From: Amycolatopsis sp. CA-126428
GTDB lineage: Bacteria > Actinomycetota > Actinomycetes > Mycobacteriales > Pseudonocardiaceae
Assembly (NCBI RefSeq): GCF_002904335.1
Contig: NZ_PPHF01000030.1
Coordinates: forward strand, 434,001 to 498,000
Direction: 5' to 3'
Length of the DNA stretch: 64,000 bases
Below the pieces are notes generated by a model that saw only the letters and a program-made list of their open reading frames with translations, ran no database searches and was not told the origin of the DNA. The translations under genes were made by a program, and so were the position numbers. Shown here in pieces: positions 1-9,624 of the stretch (position 1 is the stretch's first letter; the number at the start of each line of letters is the position of its first letter).

Positions 1-1154
1 AAGGAGTGACCCGGGTGACGCCGATGGAGCACGCGCGCGACCTGCGCCGGCTCCACGGCGGGCCAGTGCACCTGAAGTGCGAAAACCTGCAGCGGACCGG
101 CTCGTTCAAGATCCGCGGCGCCTACACCCGCATCCACGGCCTGACCGAGGCCGAACGCGAGCGGGGCGTCGTCGCGGCCAGCGCCGGCAACCACGCACAG
201 GGCGTCGCGCTGGCGTCGTCGCTGCTCGGCGCCAAGTCGACCGTCTTCATGCCGCTGCGGGCCCCGCTGCCGAAGCTCGCCGCCACCCGCGGCTACGGCG
301 CCGACGTCCACCTGCACGGCGCGCTCCTGGAGGAGACGCTCCGGGCCGCGATCGAGTTCGGCGAGCGGACCGGCGCGGTGTTCATCCACCCCTTCGACCA
401 CCCGGACGTCATCGCCGGCCAGGGCACGGTCGGCCTCGAGATCCTCGAGCAGGTACCGGGCGTGAACACCATCCTGGTCGCCACCGGCGGCGGCGGGCTG
501 GTCGGCGGGGTCGCGTCGGCGGTGAAGGCGCTGCGCCCGGACGTCCGCGTGGTCGGCGTCCAGGCCGAGGAAGCCGCGGCGTACCCGCCGTCGCTGGCCG
601 CGGGCGCGCCGGTGCGGCTGAGCACGACCTCGACCATGGCCGACGGGATCGCGGTCGGCGAACCCGGCCTGGTCAGCTTCGCCCACGTCGAATCGCTGGT
701 CGACGACGTCGTGACGGTGTCCGAGCAGTTCCTCTCCCGCGCCGTGCTGCTGTGCCTGGAGCGGCGGAAGCTGGTGGTCGAGCCGGCCGGCGCGGCCACG
801 GTCGCCGCGCTGCTGCAGCACCCCGGCGTGTTCGAGCCCCCGGTGGTGGCCGTCCTCTCCGGCGGCAACGTCGACCCGGTGCTGCTGCTGCAGATCATCC
901 AGCACGGCATGACGGCGGGCGGCCGCTACCTGCACCTGAGGCTGCGGGTCCCGGACCGCCCCGGCTCGCTGGTCGGCGTGCTGTCCTGCGTCAGCGAACT
1001 GGGCGCGAACGTCCTCGACGTCGAGCACTCGCGCATCTCCGGCAGCCTGGACCTCGGTGAGGCCGACGTCGTGCTTTCGCTGGAGACCCGCGGCCCCGAG
1101 CACTGCAAGGAAGTCGAGGTCGCGCTGACGAACGCGGGCTACACGGTCGTCTGA
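1..1154 (+). CDS. ilvA: Threonine ammonia-lyase (threonine deaminase), 5'-truncated by window edge
   Basis: PLP enzyme converting threonine to 2-oxobutanoate, the entry step of isoleucine synthesis. The visible part reads in frame from base 3. The first GTG at 6 is probably internal, because GVTRVTP matches the usual stretch about 20 residues into the family, so the true start lies upstream of the window. Seen: SFKIRGAY with the Schiff-base lysine at visible residue 35, the glycine loop TGGGGLVGG near residue 160 that binds PLP phosphate, and a C-terminal ACT-type regulatory domain from about residue 308 (RVPDRPGSLVGVL). One ACT domain and about 400 residues overall fit the short allosteric form. 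It ends tail to tail with the minus-strand gene at 1139, overlapping it by 16 bp. Confidence 0.95.
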   Translation, partial: GVTRVTPMEHARDLRRLHGGPVHLKCENLQRTGSFKIRGAYTRIHGLTEAERERGVVAASAGNHAQGVALASSLLGAKSTVFMPLRAPLPKLAATRGYGADVHLHGALLEETLRAAIEFGERTGAVFIHPFDHPDVIAGQGTVGLEILEQVPGVNTILVATGGGGLVGGVASAVKALRPDVRVVGVQAEEAAAYPPSLAAGAPVRLSTTSTMADGIAVGEPGLVSFAHVESLVDDVVTVSEQFLSRAVLLCLERRKLVVEPAGAATVAALLQHPGVFEPPVVAVLSGGNVDPVLLLQIIQHGMTAGGRYLHLRLRVPDRPGSLVGVLSCVSELGANVLDVEHSRISGSLDLGEADVVLSLETRGPEHCKEVEVALTNAGYTVV

Positions 1155-1984
1155 TCTTCCCCGGTGATCGCCGCCAACGCGAGGTCCTTGGCGGGCTCGG
1201 GGACGTCCGAAGGCGCGGTGAAGCGGCGGGCCCGGATGTGGGCGACCAGATCCGGGTCCGGCGGCACGCCGTGCTCACGCAGGTAGTACGCCACCGCGCC
1301 GGGCCAGGCCCAAGCGCCGTCGGTGCGGAAGTTCATCGGCACCGCGTCCGGGCGGTCCGGCGCGAACGCGTCCGGGCCGTTGCTGCGCGAGGCCAGGATG
1401 ACCGGCGCCGCGTCGAGGTACGCGAGCACCCGCTCGGCCTCCGCCGGGACGAGCGGCTGACGGCGCACGAGCGGCTTGCCCGAGGCGTCGAGGCCGTCGT
1501 AGATCCGCGGGGTCCGCACCGAACCCCCGGCCGCCGGCGGGGTCAGCCCGGCACGGTCCCGCAGCCAGCCCGGGATGTGTTCGTCGGTTCGCGGGAAGAA
1601 CCGCAGCTCGTCCTGGAACCCCAGCGGCGGCGGCTGCTGCCGGAACGGCGGTTCGAGGTCGGGCCGCACGAAGTCGACGTGCGGGGATTCCAGCCCGGGC
1701 TCGAAGACCAGGATCGCGCCGAGCCAGGTGCCGGCGCCGGGCCGGTACATGCCCGACCGCAGCACGCCGAGCAGCCGGACCACCTCCGGCGGCGGCTGCA
1801 GCACGCGGGGCCGCCCGTCCGGGCCGGTCACCAGCAGGTCGGCCTCGACGTGGCGGCCCGCGGCGCGGTATTCGACCCGCAGCCGGCCCCACCCCGGCGG
1901 CAGCTGCGTGGCCAGCACCGCGCCGATCTGCCGGACGAGCTCCTGCTGCTGCTCCGGCCGCAGCGGTCCCGGTGGCTGCGTCAT
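1139..1984 (-). CDS. YezG-like (DUF600-type) immunity protein with extra C-terminal domain
   Basis: 281 residues. Residues 1-135 resemble the YezG immunity fold: LPPGWGRLRVEY near the start, a central LRSGMYRPGAGTWLGA, and the closing pattern FFPRTDEHIPGWL. A further domain of about 130 residues follows (RIYDGLDASGKPLV ... WPGAVAYYLREHGVPPDPDL) that I do not recognise by name; I believe similar tails occur on other actinobacterial YezG-like proteins. The ATG at 1984 lies two bases after the stop of the preceding gene, so both are translated from one message. Cytoplasmic neutralisation of the nuclease toxin upstream is inferred from position and from the Bacillus YeeF/YezG precedent. The 3' end runs into ilvA on the other strand. 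Confidence 0.7.
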   Translation of the reverse strand: MTQPPGPLRPEQQQELVRQIGAVLATQLPPGWGRLRVEYRAAGRHVEADLLVTGPDGRPRVLQPPPEVVRLLGVLRSGMYRPGAGTWLGAILVFEPGLESPHVDFVRPDLEPPFRQQPPPLGFQDELRFFPRTDEHIPGWLRDRAGLTPPAAGGSVRTPRIYDGLDASGKPLVRRQPLVPAEAERVLAYLDAAPVILASRSNGPDAFAPDRPDAVPMNFRTDGAWAWPGAVAYYLREHGVPPDPDLVAHIRARRFTAPSDVPEPAKDLALAAITGEDQTTV

Positions 1985-1986
1985 GG

Positions 1987-2877
1987 TCAGGCCCCTTCGG
2001 CGCCTTGGCGCAGCCAGTCCGGCGTGCGCCGCTCGGAGCGGGGGTAGCGCCGCAGCTCCTCGGCGTAGGCCCCGGCGGGCGGCGGCTGCTGGAAGCCCGG
2101 GTCCTCGGTCGTGTTGAACTGCGCCTTGACCGAATCGGGGAACTTGAGCTCGTACTTCAGGCTCACCCACGTGCCCCGGCCGTCGGACAGCGAGGCGGCG
2201 CGGTGGCGGCGGAGCAGGTCGAGCACCTGTTCCGGCGGCGTCCACGGGTACACCGTCCCGGTGAGCGTGTGCACGATCGCGCCGTACTCTTCGTGATCGC
2301 CGACCGCACGGTACTGCAGCTGCAGGTAGTCCCAGCCCGGCGGCAGCGCGAACGCCAATTGGTCGTTGAGGTCGCGCAGCAGGTCGTTCGGCTCGTCGGC
2401 GGCCTTCCGGCCCCCGCTCTTGCCCTTGCGCTCCAGGTACCAGGCGGGCAGCCACTCGTCGTCGCGGTGGAAGACCTCGAAGTCCTCGTCGAGGACGTCG
2501 GTCTCGATCAGCGGGTCCCACATCGGGTCGAGGTCGTAGTTGTAGACGACCTGGTACGCCCCCGACGGTTCGACCGTCATCCGCAGGGAAAGCCAGGTCC
2601 CGCGCCCGGGCGAGTACTTCTTGTTCCGCAGCTCGTGCAGCAGCGGGCTGATGTCGGGGGGCGGCTCCAGGTGCGCGGCGCTCCCGTCCGGCATGACGAC
2701 CGCCAGCGAGATCTCCTCGACCGACGTGGTCAGCCGGACGGTCATGTCGATCCGCAGCCAGCCTTCCGGCGCGGCCTCCATCAGCCAGCCGGCGATCCAG
2801 CGGACCACCTGCTCCGGTTCCGCGTCCCGCAGGTCAGGTCCGGGTGGGGGGTACCACGGGGGCTGGGTTCGGGGCAT
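1987..2877 (-). CDS. Double-domain YezG-like immunity protein
   Basis: 296 residues made of two copies of the same fold. The first runs from about residue 22 (QVVRWIAGWLMEAAPEGWLRI ... NKKYSPGRGTWLSLRM ... WLPAWYLE), the second from about 165 (LNDQLAFALPPGWDYLQLQY ... RRHRAASLSDGRGTWVSLKY ... RYPRSERRTPDWL). Both show the GW motif, the GRGTW core and the terminal P-x-W-[LY] typical of YezG-like proteins. The ATG at 2877 has a good ribosome site (AGGAG, 8 nt spacing) that lies inside the end of the toxin gene, giving a 44-bp overlap. With the next gene the cassette carries three immunity domains against one nuclease. It probably binds and blocks the toxin in the producing cell (inference). Confidence 0.75.
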   Translation of the reverse strand: MPRTQPPWYPPPGPDLRDAEPEQVVRWIAGWLMEAAPEGWLRIDMTVRLTTSVEEISLAVVMPDGSAAHLEPPPDISPLLHELRNKKYSPGRGTWLSLRMTVEPSGAYQVVYNYDLDPMWDPLIETDVLDEDFEVFHRDDEWLPAWYLERKGKSGGRKAADEPNDLLRDLNDQLAFALPPGWDYLQLQYRAVGDHEEYGAIVHTLTGTVYPWTPPEQVLDLLRRHRAASLSDGRGTWVSLKYELKFPDSVKAQFNTTEDPGFQQPPPAGAYAEELRRYPRSERRTPDWLRQGAEGA

Positions 2878-5800
2878 TGCGGAAACTCCTGTAGTTGTAG
2901 GTGCGGGTGCCGTCGGGGTGGATTCTCTCGGACATCACGTGCAAGCGGTCGGGGGTCTCCCCGACCGTCGGCGCGTCCCCGTAGACCCGGACCGGCCCGT
3001 GGTCCCCGCCTCGGTTTTCGAACGTCTGGCGGTCGATCTCCATCCGCCGCCAGTTGTCCGGGTCGCTCTTCACGCTGTGGTTCTGGTAGTAGTCCTGCGG
3101 CACCATGCCGAGGCGGCCCTGCAGCCCGCCGGAGCGGTGGTCGGCCGTGTGCCCGCCGCGGTTGACACTGCTGCCGGGGTGGTCCGCCAGGCCGGTGTGC
3201 CCGAGTTCGCGCTGCACCCGTTCGTCGACCCGGCGCTGCGCCGGGCTGCTGTAGTCGGGCTCCCACGAAACGGCCGCGTTGCCGTGCGCGTCGGCGTGGT
3301 AGTGCATGTCGCCGATCTCGTACTTGACCCCGCGCACCGGCATGCCCTCGGGACGGCCCCCGTGCTGGTCGTGCCGGGTGTTCGCGTCACCCGTCTCCGG
3401 GTTGATCATGCCGCGTTCGTTGTCGTGCCAGGTCTTGATGTGCGTGAACTCCGGCGGGTTCTCCCCGTTGGTGTAGAAGGTGCCGTGCCACTGGTCGGTG
3501 CCGTCGGGTGCCCTCGAGTAGATCTCGTACCGGCTGTTGGGCCGGAGGTCCTCCGGCGGCGTGGCCCCGAAGGGCCCGTCGCCGTCGTGGCTCGGGTCGT
3601 ACCCGGTGATCCGGCGTTCGGTGATCGGCCGCTCCGGCGTGTCGAGGGGCGGGTCGAAGTGGTCGAGGTCGAGCTCCGGCTGCCCGTGCGCGTCCGTCCG
3701 GAACTCGAAGTGCCCTTCGCCGGTGTTGACCCGGTACTGGACGTCGCCGAGCAGGTGCGAGCAGTCTGGGTTGCCGACCTGCAGCTTCGGGTCCAGGTCG
3801 GGGCCGACGCGGGTGTTCGGCACGTCGGCGTCGACGTGCGTGATCCGCGGCGGCACCTCGTCGTTGGTGTAGACGCGGGTGAAGCGGCCGTTTTCGCCGG
3901 TGATTTCGTACCGCGTGTTCGGTTCGAGGTGCCGCGGGTTCGCCGGGTCGAAGAACCGCTCGTTCCGCCCGAGCACCAGGTCCTCGTGGTGCTCGTAACG
4001 CGGTTCGCGCCAGCCGCCGTCGATGTCGTGCATGTCGGGGTGGTCCTTGCCCCGGCTGAGCGCGCTGTCGGCGTCGACGTCGTGCGCGTCCCCGTGGTGG
4101 GTGTCCGGCGCGAAGCCGTCGTCCCCAGCCCGGTGCACGGAGCCGTCCGGGTGGTGGGTGTTCCACTCGCCGTCCGGCGGGATCCGCGGCCGCATGCGCC
4201 CATCGGGGCCGATCTCGTAGTCGGACGAGAAGACGCGGCCGTGCGAGTCGGTCCAGGCGGGCCTGGTGGGGGCGAGCACTTCGGTGTCGAGCTCACGCGA
4301 CAGCCGGTGCGCGAAGTCGTTCGAGCTCGCGTCGCACCCGATCAGCCGGACGGGGCGGCCGTCGTAGTCGGCGTTGCGGCGCAGGATGTCCGCGAATTCC
4401 TCCGGCGTGTACAGCCGGTCGCCGATCCGGGCGTGGCCATCGGGCGTGACGTGCACGTCGACGGTGTAGCGCCCGTCCGGGTCGGGGTGCACGCGGTGCG
4501 GCAGGTCGCCCATCTCCGGGTCGCCCGCGTGGTACGAGCTGCCCGACGGCGTGCTCTCGGCGTGCCGCGCGTTGACCTCGTCCGGGGTGAGCGGGCCGGA
4601 GTCGCCGGCGTGCGGACCGCCGTCGGGGTCGTGGGGGCCGTTCTCGTGCGGGCCCCCTTCGTGGGGACCGTGGCCGGGAGGGCCGCCGTCGGGACCGTGC
4701 GGCCCGCCGGGGCGAGCGCCCGGTGGGGAAGTGCCAGGGCCGTGTGTGCCGGGGCCGTGCGTGCCCGGGCCGCCGGGGCGGGCGCCTGGCGAGGGAGTGT
4801 CAGGGCCGTGCGTGCCGGGGCCGAAGCCGCGGGCGGCCGGTGCGGGAGCTTGGGGGCTGTGCGTGCCGGGGCCGCCGGACCGGGCGGCCGGTGCGGGAGT
4901 GTCGGGCGTGCGGGGCGCGGGGCGCCCTCCGGGCAGGTCACCGCCGGTGCGGGGCCGGGCGGGGGCGTCGACGTGGGCCCCGGGGCTGCCGGGCGTGCCC
5001 GTCCAGCCGGGGCCGCCGCCGGTGCGCGGCGACCCGCCGCCGGGACCACCGCCGCCGGGAGTGCCACCGGGTGCGCCGCCGGGCGGCATGCCGCCGCTCG
5101 GCATCGGCTGGCTGCCGGGTGCGGGCGTGCCGTCACCACCTCGGGGCGACGGCACCTGGGTGCCCGGGTCACCGGTCCGAGGCGCGACAGGAGCGGTCCC
5201 GCTGGCCGAGGTGCCATCGGCTCGCGGCGGCGCGGCACTGCTCGGGGTGTCGGCGCCGGAGTGCGTCCCGGACGCATCCGACCGGGCGGCGGGCGAAGAG
5301 CCGGAGTGCGCGGGACCGCTCCCGTCGGCGTGGTCCGGCGAGCCGGAATGCGTGGGCGCCGGGCTGGTGTCACCCGCGCGGGTCGGCGCTGGAGAACTGT
5401 CCGCGCCACGGGCCGGGGAGGGGCCGGAGTCTCCGGTGTGCGAGGGGGTGCCGTTGCCGCTGTGGGTGGGTGCCGGGGTGGTGTCTGCGCCGCGGGCCGG
5501 GGAAGGGCTGGAGTCTCCGGTGTGGGAGGGCGGGCTGTCGCTTCCGCGGGTGGGCGACGGGCTCGAGTCGCCTGGGTGCGAAGAAGTCCCGTCGCCCGCG
5601 TGCGTGTCCCCGGCGCGAGACGCGTCACCCGACCGGGCGGATGGACTGCTCTCACCGGAGCGGACCGCCGAGGGGCTGCCGTCCGGGGTGCTGTCGCCGC
5701 CATGCGCTGTGCCGTCTCCGTCGGCCTCGGAGGACCGTGAACCGTCTCCGTCGGCTCCACGCGACGAGGAACCGTCCGGCGAGTCCGATCCCTCCCGGCT

Positions 5801-6808
5801 CCGACGCGAACCGGATGCCGAATCCGTGTTCATCGGGTCGGAACCTGGCGCATCCGAATCCGCATGGCCGCCCGCGTCCCCATCGCCGCCGTGGGAGCCG
5901 TCGGGCGAGTCGCCGTGTGCGCGGGCGTGAACTCCGCCGCTCTCGCCCTTGGGTATCTTGTGGACGAAGCCGCCTTCCTTGACCTTCAGCCCGTCCAGGC
6001 CGCTGACCTTGCCCAGCACCTTTCCGAAGACCTTCGCGATCTTCTCGAAGATGTCCACGAGCTTCGAAAGCAGCGGCGAAACCTTCCGGATCGTGTCGGT
6101 CAGCTTCTTGAGCAGCTCGCCGATCTTCTTGCCCCACTTGGCAATCGCGGCCGACGCCTGCGCCACCACCACCGGCGTGCCGAAGCCGAGGGAGAAGACC
6201 TCCTCCATCACCCACGCGATGAGCTTGCCGACCAGGTCGGCGATCAGCTGCCGCACCGTCTCGCGCACGAACGAGACGACCTGGCCCATGATCATCGTGA
6301 CCGTGCTGATCGCGCCGGCCACCGTGGCCGCGCCGGAGAGGGCTTCACTGTGCTCGGCCGCGAACTTGCGGTACGCGTCCGCGCCCGCGCCGGTCCAGCC
6401 CGTCGTGCCGTTCTTGACCGCGTTGTCGAAGTCGGTCTTCCGCTCGCCGAGCGCCTTCGAGACGTTGCCCCAAGTGTCCGCATAGGACTGGATCACCGGC
6501 GGGTTGCCCGCGACGGAGTCCAGCATGTCCTTCAACGGCTGCACGTGCTCCATCAGGAACGACGCCACCGACGACATCAGGTACCCGAACGGGTCGATCG
6601 CCGCCCCGGCGATCTCGCCGGCCAGCGACAGCATGCCGAGACCGCCGGAAACCCAGTCGCCGTCCTTGATCCCGTTGAACGCGTCCATCGACGACTCGGC
6701 GATCCCGATGCCGCCCGCCCAGCCGTAGTCGCCGTTGCCCGCCGTGAACGCGCCCGGCCCGTCCGGGTCCTTCTTGGCGTCCGCGACGAGCGGGTTCCCG
6801 TCCGGCAT
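2834..6808 (-). CDS. Type VII-secreted polymorphic toxin with C-terminal non-specific nuclease domain
   Basis: 1324 residues. Residues 1-290 are helical with a WXG-like element (GTTGWTGAGADAYRKFAAE near 136), as in ESX substrates. About 295-735 is a very long Gly/Pro/Ser/Thr/Asp/His-rich linker. A conserved module with RPVRLIGCDASS lies near residue 820. Two related repeats follow (LEPNTRYEI near 961, LRPNSRYEI near 1087), each with a YTN...PPxxTH core. The last 120 residues (RGGHTADHRSGG near 1214, LGMVPQDYYQN, DPDNWRRME) resemble the DNA/RNA non-specific endonuclease family used by Bacillus YeeF; the His of GGH is the likely catalytic base. The start overlaps the preceding stop as TGATG. 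There is no Sec signal, so export by a T7SS encoded elsewhere is inferred. Confidence 0.8.
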   Translation of the reverse strand: MPDGNPLVADAKKDPDGPGAFTAGNGDYGWAGGIGIAESSMDAFNGIKDGDWVSGGLGMLSLAGEIAGAAIDPFGYLMSSVASFLMEHVQPLKDMLDSVAGNPPVIQSYADTWGNVSKALGERKTDFDNAVKNGTTGWTGAGADAYRKFAAEHSEALSGAATVAGAISTVTMIMGQVVSFVRETVRQLIADLVGKLIAWVMEEVFSLGFGTPVVVAQASAAIAKWGKKIGELLKKLTDTIRKVSPLLSKLVDIFEKIAKVFGKVLGKVSGLDGLKVKEGGFVHKIPKGESGGVHARAHGDSPDGSHGGDGDAGGHADSDAPGSDPMNTDSASGSRRSREGSDSPDGSSSRGADGDGSRSSEADGDGTAHGGDSTPDGSPSAVRSGESSPSARSGDASRAGDTHAGDGTSSHPGDSSPSPTRGSDSPPSHTGDSSPSPARGADTTPAPTHSGNGTPSHTGDSGPSPARGADSSPAPTRAGDTSPAPTHSGSPDHADGSGPAHSGSSPAARSDASGTHSGADTPSSAAPPRADGTSASGTAPVAPRTGDPGTQVPSPRGGDGTPAPGSQPMPSGGMPPGGAPGGTPGGGGPGGGSPRTGGGPGWTGTPGSPGAHVDAPARPRTGGDLPGGRPAPRTPDTPAPAARSGGPGTHSPQAPAPAARGFGPGTHGPDTPSPGARPGGPGTHGPGTHGPGTSPPGARPGGPHGPDGGPPGHGPHEGGPHENGPHDPDGGPHAGDSGPLTPDEVNARHAESTPSGSSYHAGDPEMGDLPHRVHPDPDGRYTVDVHVTPDGHARIGDRLYTPEEFADILRRNADYDGRPVRLIGCDASSNDFAHRLSRELDTEVLAPTRPAWTDSHGRVFSSDYEIGPDGRMRPRIPPDGEWNTHHPDGSVHRAGDDGFAPDTHHGDAHDVDADSALSRGKDHPDMHDIDGGWREPRYEHHEDLVLGRNERFFDPANPRHLEPNTRYEITGENGRFTRVYTNDEVPPRITHVDADVPNTRVGPDLDPKLQVGNPDCSHLLGDVQYRVNTGEGHFEFRTDAHGQPELDLDHFDPPLDTPERPITERRITGYDPSHDGDGPFGATPPEDLRPNSRYEIYSRAPDGTDQWHGTFYTNGENPPEFTHIKTWHDNERGMINPETGDANTRHDQHGGRPEGMPVRGVKYEIGDMHYHADAHGNAAVSWEPDYSSPAQRRVDERVQRELGHTGLADHPGSSVNRGGHTADHRSGGLQGRLGMVPQDYYQNHSVKSDPDNWRRMEIDRQTFENRGGDHGPVRVYGDAPTVGETPDRLHVMSERIHPDGTRTYNYRSFRNAPNPAPVVPPTRT

Positions 6809-7116
6809 CAGGCACCGTCCACGGACTTGTTCAGGTCGTCGGCGACGCCGCCTTCGTACTTGTGGTAGGCCGCCGCGGCCTCGCGGACCTTGCCGGACAC
6901 GGCCGTCATCGCCTGCACGGCGTCCTTGAGCGCGTCGATCCCGTACTGCTCCACCGGGTCGAGCAGCATCCGGAACGGCTGGCAGAGGATGCCGTACGCG
7001 TCGGTCGGCATGCTCACCTGGTTCGCCGCGTCGACGGCCTGCTGCAGCCCGTCACCGATGGCGTCGAGCTGCTTCGCGTGCGCCGTCAGGTCGGTGCTGA
7101 GTTCCACATCCGTCAT
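6808..7116 (-). CDS. EspC-like type VII secretion target protein
   Basis: 102-residue all-helical acidic protein (MTDVELSTDLTAHAKQLDAIGDGLQQAV ...) of the ESX EspC type, about the usual length. It has no signal peptide. Members of this family are small partners or co-substrates of type VII secretion and commonly sit just before large toxins. Here the stop codon shares one base with the toxin start (TGATG), which implies translational coupling and close to equal production. It probably pairs with the helical N-terminus of the toxin for export (inference from family and position). Confidence 0.75.
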   Translation of the reverse strand: MTDVELSTDLTAHAKQLDAIGDGLQQAVDAANQVSMPTDAYGILCQPFRMLLDPVEQYGIDALKDAVQAMTAVSGKVREAAAAYHKYEGGVADDLNKSVDGA

Positions 7117-7126
7117 CGGTTCCCCC

Positions 7127-7666
7127 TCAGGAAAGGATCGGTCCGCCGAAGTCGTCGTCGTCCTCGTCGCCGCCCGGACGGCGGCGGCGCGGTGGTGGCG
7201 GCGGGGTGCGCGGCGCCGCGGGCGGCGGCTCCTCGGCGTCGTCCGGCAGGAACCGGCGGACGCGGTCGGGTCCCGGGAACGCCGGCTCGGCCTCGGGCGG
7301 CGGTTCCGGGAACGTGCTCTGCGCCTCGCGGACGATTTCGGCCGCGGCCTGGTCGCCGGTGCCGGTGGTCTCGGTCATGGCCTGCTGCAGCAGCTCGGGG
7401 ATCCGCGCCTGCGCCCGCTGCACCAGCTGCATGACCTGCGCCGACACCTCGGCCATCCGCTTGCCGGCCGCCGACTCCGCGATCACGAGGTTCTTCAGCA
7501 GCCCGCGGGAATCGACGGTCACCTGAACGGACCCGTCCTTCGACCGCTCGGTGACCGACTGGCCCTGCATGCGATCGGCCAGCGCCTGGTACCGGGCGGC
7601 GTTCTCCTCGAGCCGCTTGGTCCAGTTGTCGATCATCGCGTCGCTGGCGTCGATGCTGTCCGGCAT
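7127..7666 (-). CDS. YbaB/EbfC-like protein of a type VII secretion cassette
   Basis: 179 residues. Residues 1-110 (MIDNWTKRLEENAARYQALADRM ... GSVQVTVDSRGLLKNLVI ... VMQLVQRAQARIPELLQQAM) have the helix, strand, helix layout of the YbaB/EbfC family. The rest is a Pro/Arg-rich acidic tail. I chose the ATG at 7666 because it has an AAGGGG ribosome site, while an in-frame start 9 codons earlier does not. It is the first gene of the cassette and lies 10 nt before the EspC-like gene. YbaB-like proteins are frequent first genes of actinobacterial EspC/toxin operons; the role there (chaperone or nucleoid protein) is not settled. Confidence 0.75.
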   Translation of the reverse strand: MPDSIDASDAMIDNWTKRLEENAARYQALADRMQGQSVTERSKDGSVQVTVDSRGLLKNLVIAESAAGKRMAEVSAQVMQLVQRAQARIPELLQQAMTETTGTGDQAAAEIVREAQSTFPEPPPEAEPAFPGPDRVRRFLPDDAEEPPPAAPRTPPPPPRRRRPGGDEDDDDFGGPILS

Positions 7667-7734
7667 CACGGCCCCTTCTCTCTGCTTCCCCACACTGACG
7701 GATCCGGGCCGCCCTCGGTTCCCGATTCACGTCA

Positions 7735-7776
7735 AAGGCCACCATAGGGGACCCGGAGGTCTCCTACGGTGGCCTT
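7735..7776 (-). terminator. Hairpin terminator after hppD
   Basis: Arms beginning AAGGCCACC and ending GGTGGCCTT pair over 19 positions (one mismatch, one G-U) around a CGGA tetraloop. It lies 14 nt after the hppD stop and about 70 nt before the YbaB-like start, so it separates hppD from the T7SS cassette. Confidence 0.65.
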
Positions 7777-7790
7777 CACGCAGTTGTGCG

Positions 7791-9038
<1,248 letters not shown>

Positions 9039-9098
9039 TTACTGGGCAAGATGACCGGTGATCATGGGAGATCGGCCGTCATCGTGGACAATCTGCGC

Positions 9099-9572
9099 AT
9101 GCCGGAGAACCTGGATGCGCTGGATGCGCGACTGCTGCTGTTGCTCACCGACTCCCCGCGCCTGGGGGTGCTGGAGTGCGCGCGGCGGCTCGGCGTCGCC
9201 CGCGGCACGGTCCAGGCCCGCCTCGACCGCCTCACCGAGCGCGGCATCCTCGGCGGCTTCCCGCCGGAACTCGACCTGGCGGCGATGGGCTACGGCCTGA
9301 CGGCGTTCGCCGTGCTGGAGATCGCGCAGGGCCGTCGCGCGGAGGTCGCGGAGGCCCTCGCCGCGATCGACGAGGTGTGCGAGGTCCACGCGACGACCGG
9401 CCAGGGCGACCTGTTCGTCCGCATGGTCGCGCGCGGCAACGACGACCTGCAGCGGGTGATCGACAAGGTGGTCGGCGTCCCCGACGTCCTGCGCACGTCG
9501 ACGTCGATCGCGCTGTCCACGCCGGTGCCGCCGCGGGTCCGCCCCCTGCTCGAACGCACCGCCCGGTCGTGA
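9099..9572 (+). CDS. Lrp/AsnC family transcriptional regulator
   Basis: 157 residues. The N-terminal winged helix-turn-helix (LDALDARLLLLLTDSPRLGVLECARRL, then RGTVQARLDRL) is followed by an ACT-like ligand domain (GYGLTAFAVLEIAQG ... VCEVHATTGQGDLFVRMVARGNDDLQRV). The ATG at 9099 is preceded by GACAAT 6 nt upstream, consistent with a leaderless start; a GTG at 9084 is the alternative. It is divergent from hppD and probably controls it. The last codon and stop (TCG TGA) form the first bases of a 44-bp palindrome, so the terminator hairpin begins inside the gene. Confidence 0.9.
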   Translation: MPENLDALDARLLLLLTDSPRLGVLECARRLGVARGTVQARLDRLTERGILGGFPPELDLAAMGYGLTAFAVLEIAQGRRAEVAEALAAIDEVCEVHATTGQGDLFVRMVARGNDDLQRVIDKVVGVPDVLRTSTSIALSTPVPPRVRPLLERTARS

Positions 9573-9610
9573 GTGGTAATGAGGGTTAGAACCCTCATTA
9601 CCACTCACGA
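9567..9610. terminator. 44-bp palindrome, family copy A (bidirectional terminator-like)
   Basis: Perfect inverted repeat with 21-bp arms (TCGTGAGTGGTAATGAGGG...) and a 2-nt centre AG. It overlaps the lrp stop codon. It is one of four relatives in the window (13110, 32551, 35803) that keep pairing while changing sequence. It probably stops transcription from both sides between convergent genes. Confidence 0.8.
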
Positions 9611-9624
9611 AAGCCGCGGCAGAC

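Noticed and set aside
2621-5740. 1039-codon open frame opposite the toxin gene
   Set aside because: It is an antisense shadow of the toxin's repetitive high-GC linker. It has no ribosome site, extreme Val/Arg/Gly composition and no domain.
2834-6808. Lysine- or phage-type tail protein instead of a toxin
   Set aside because: The EspC-like partner, WXG-like N-terminus, nuclease-like end and adjacent YezG-like genes fit a T7SS toxin, and no phage genes are present.
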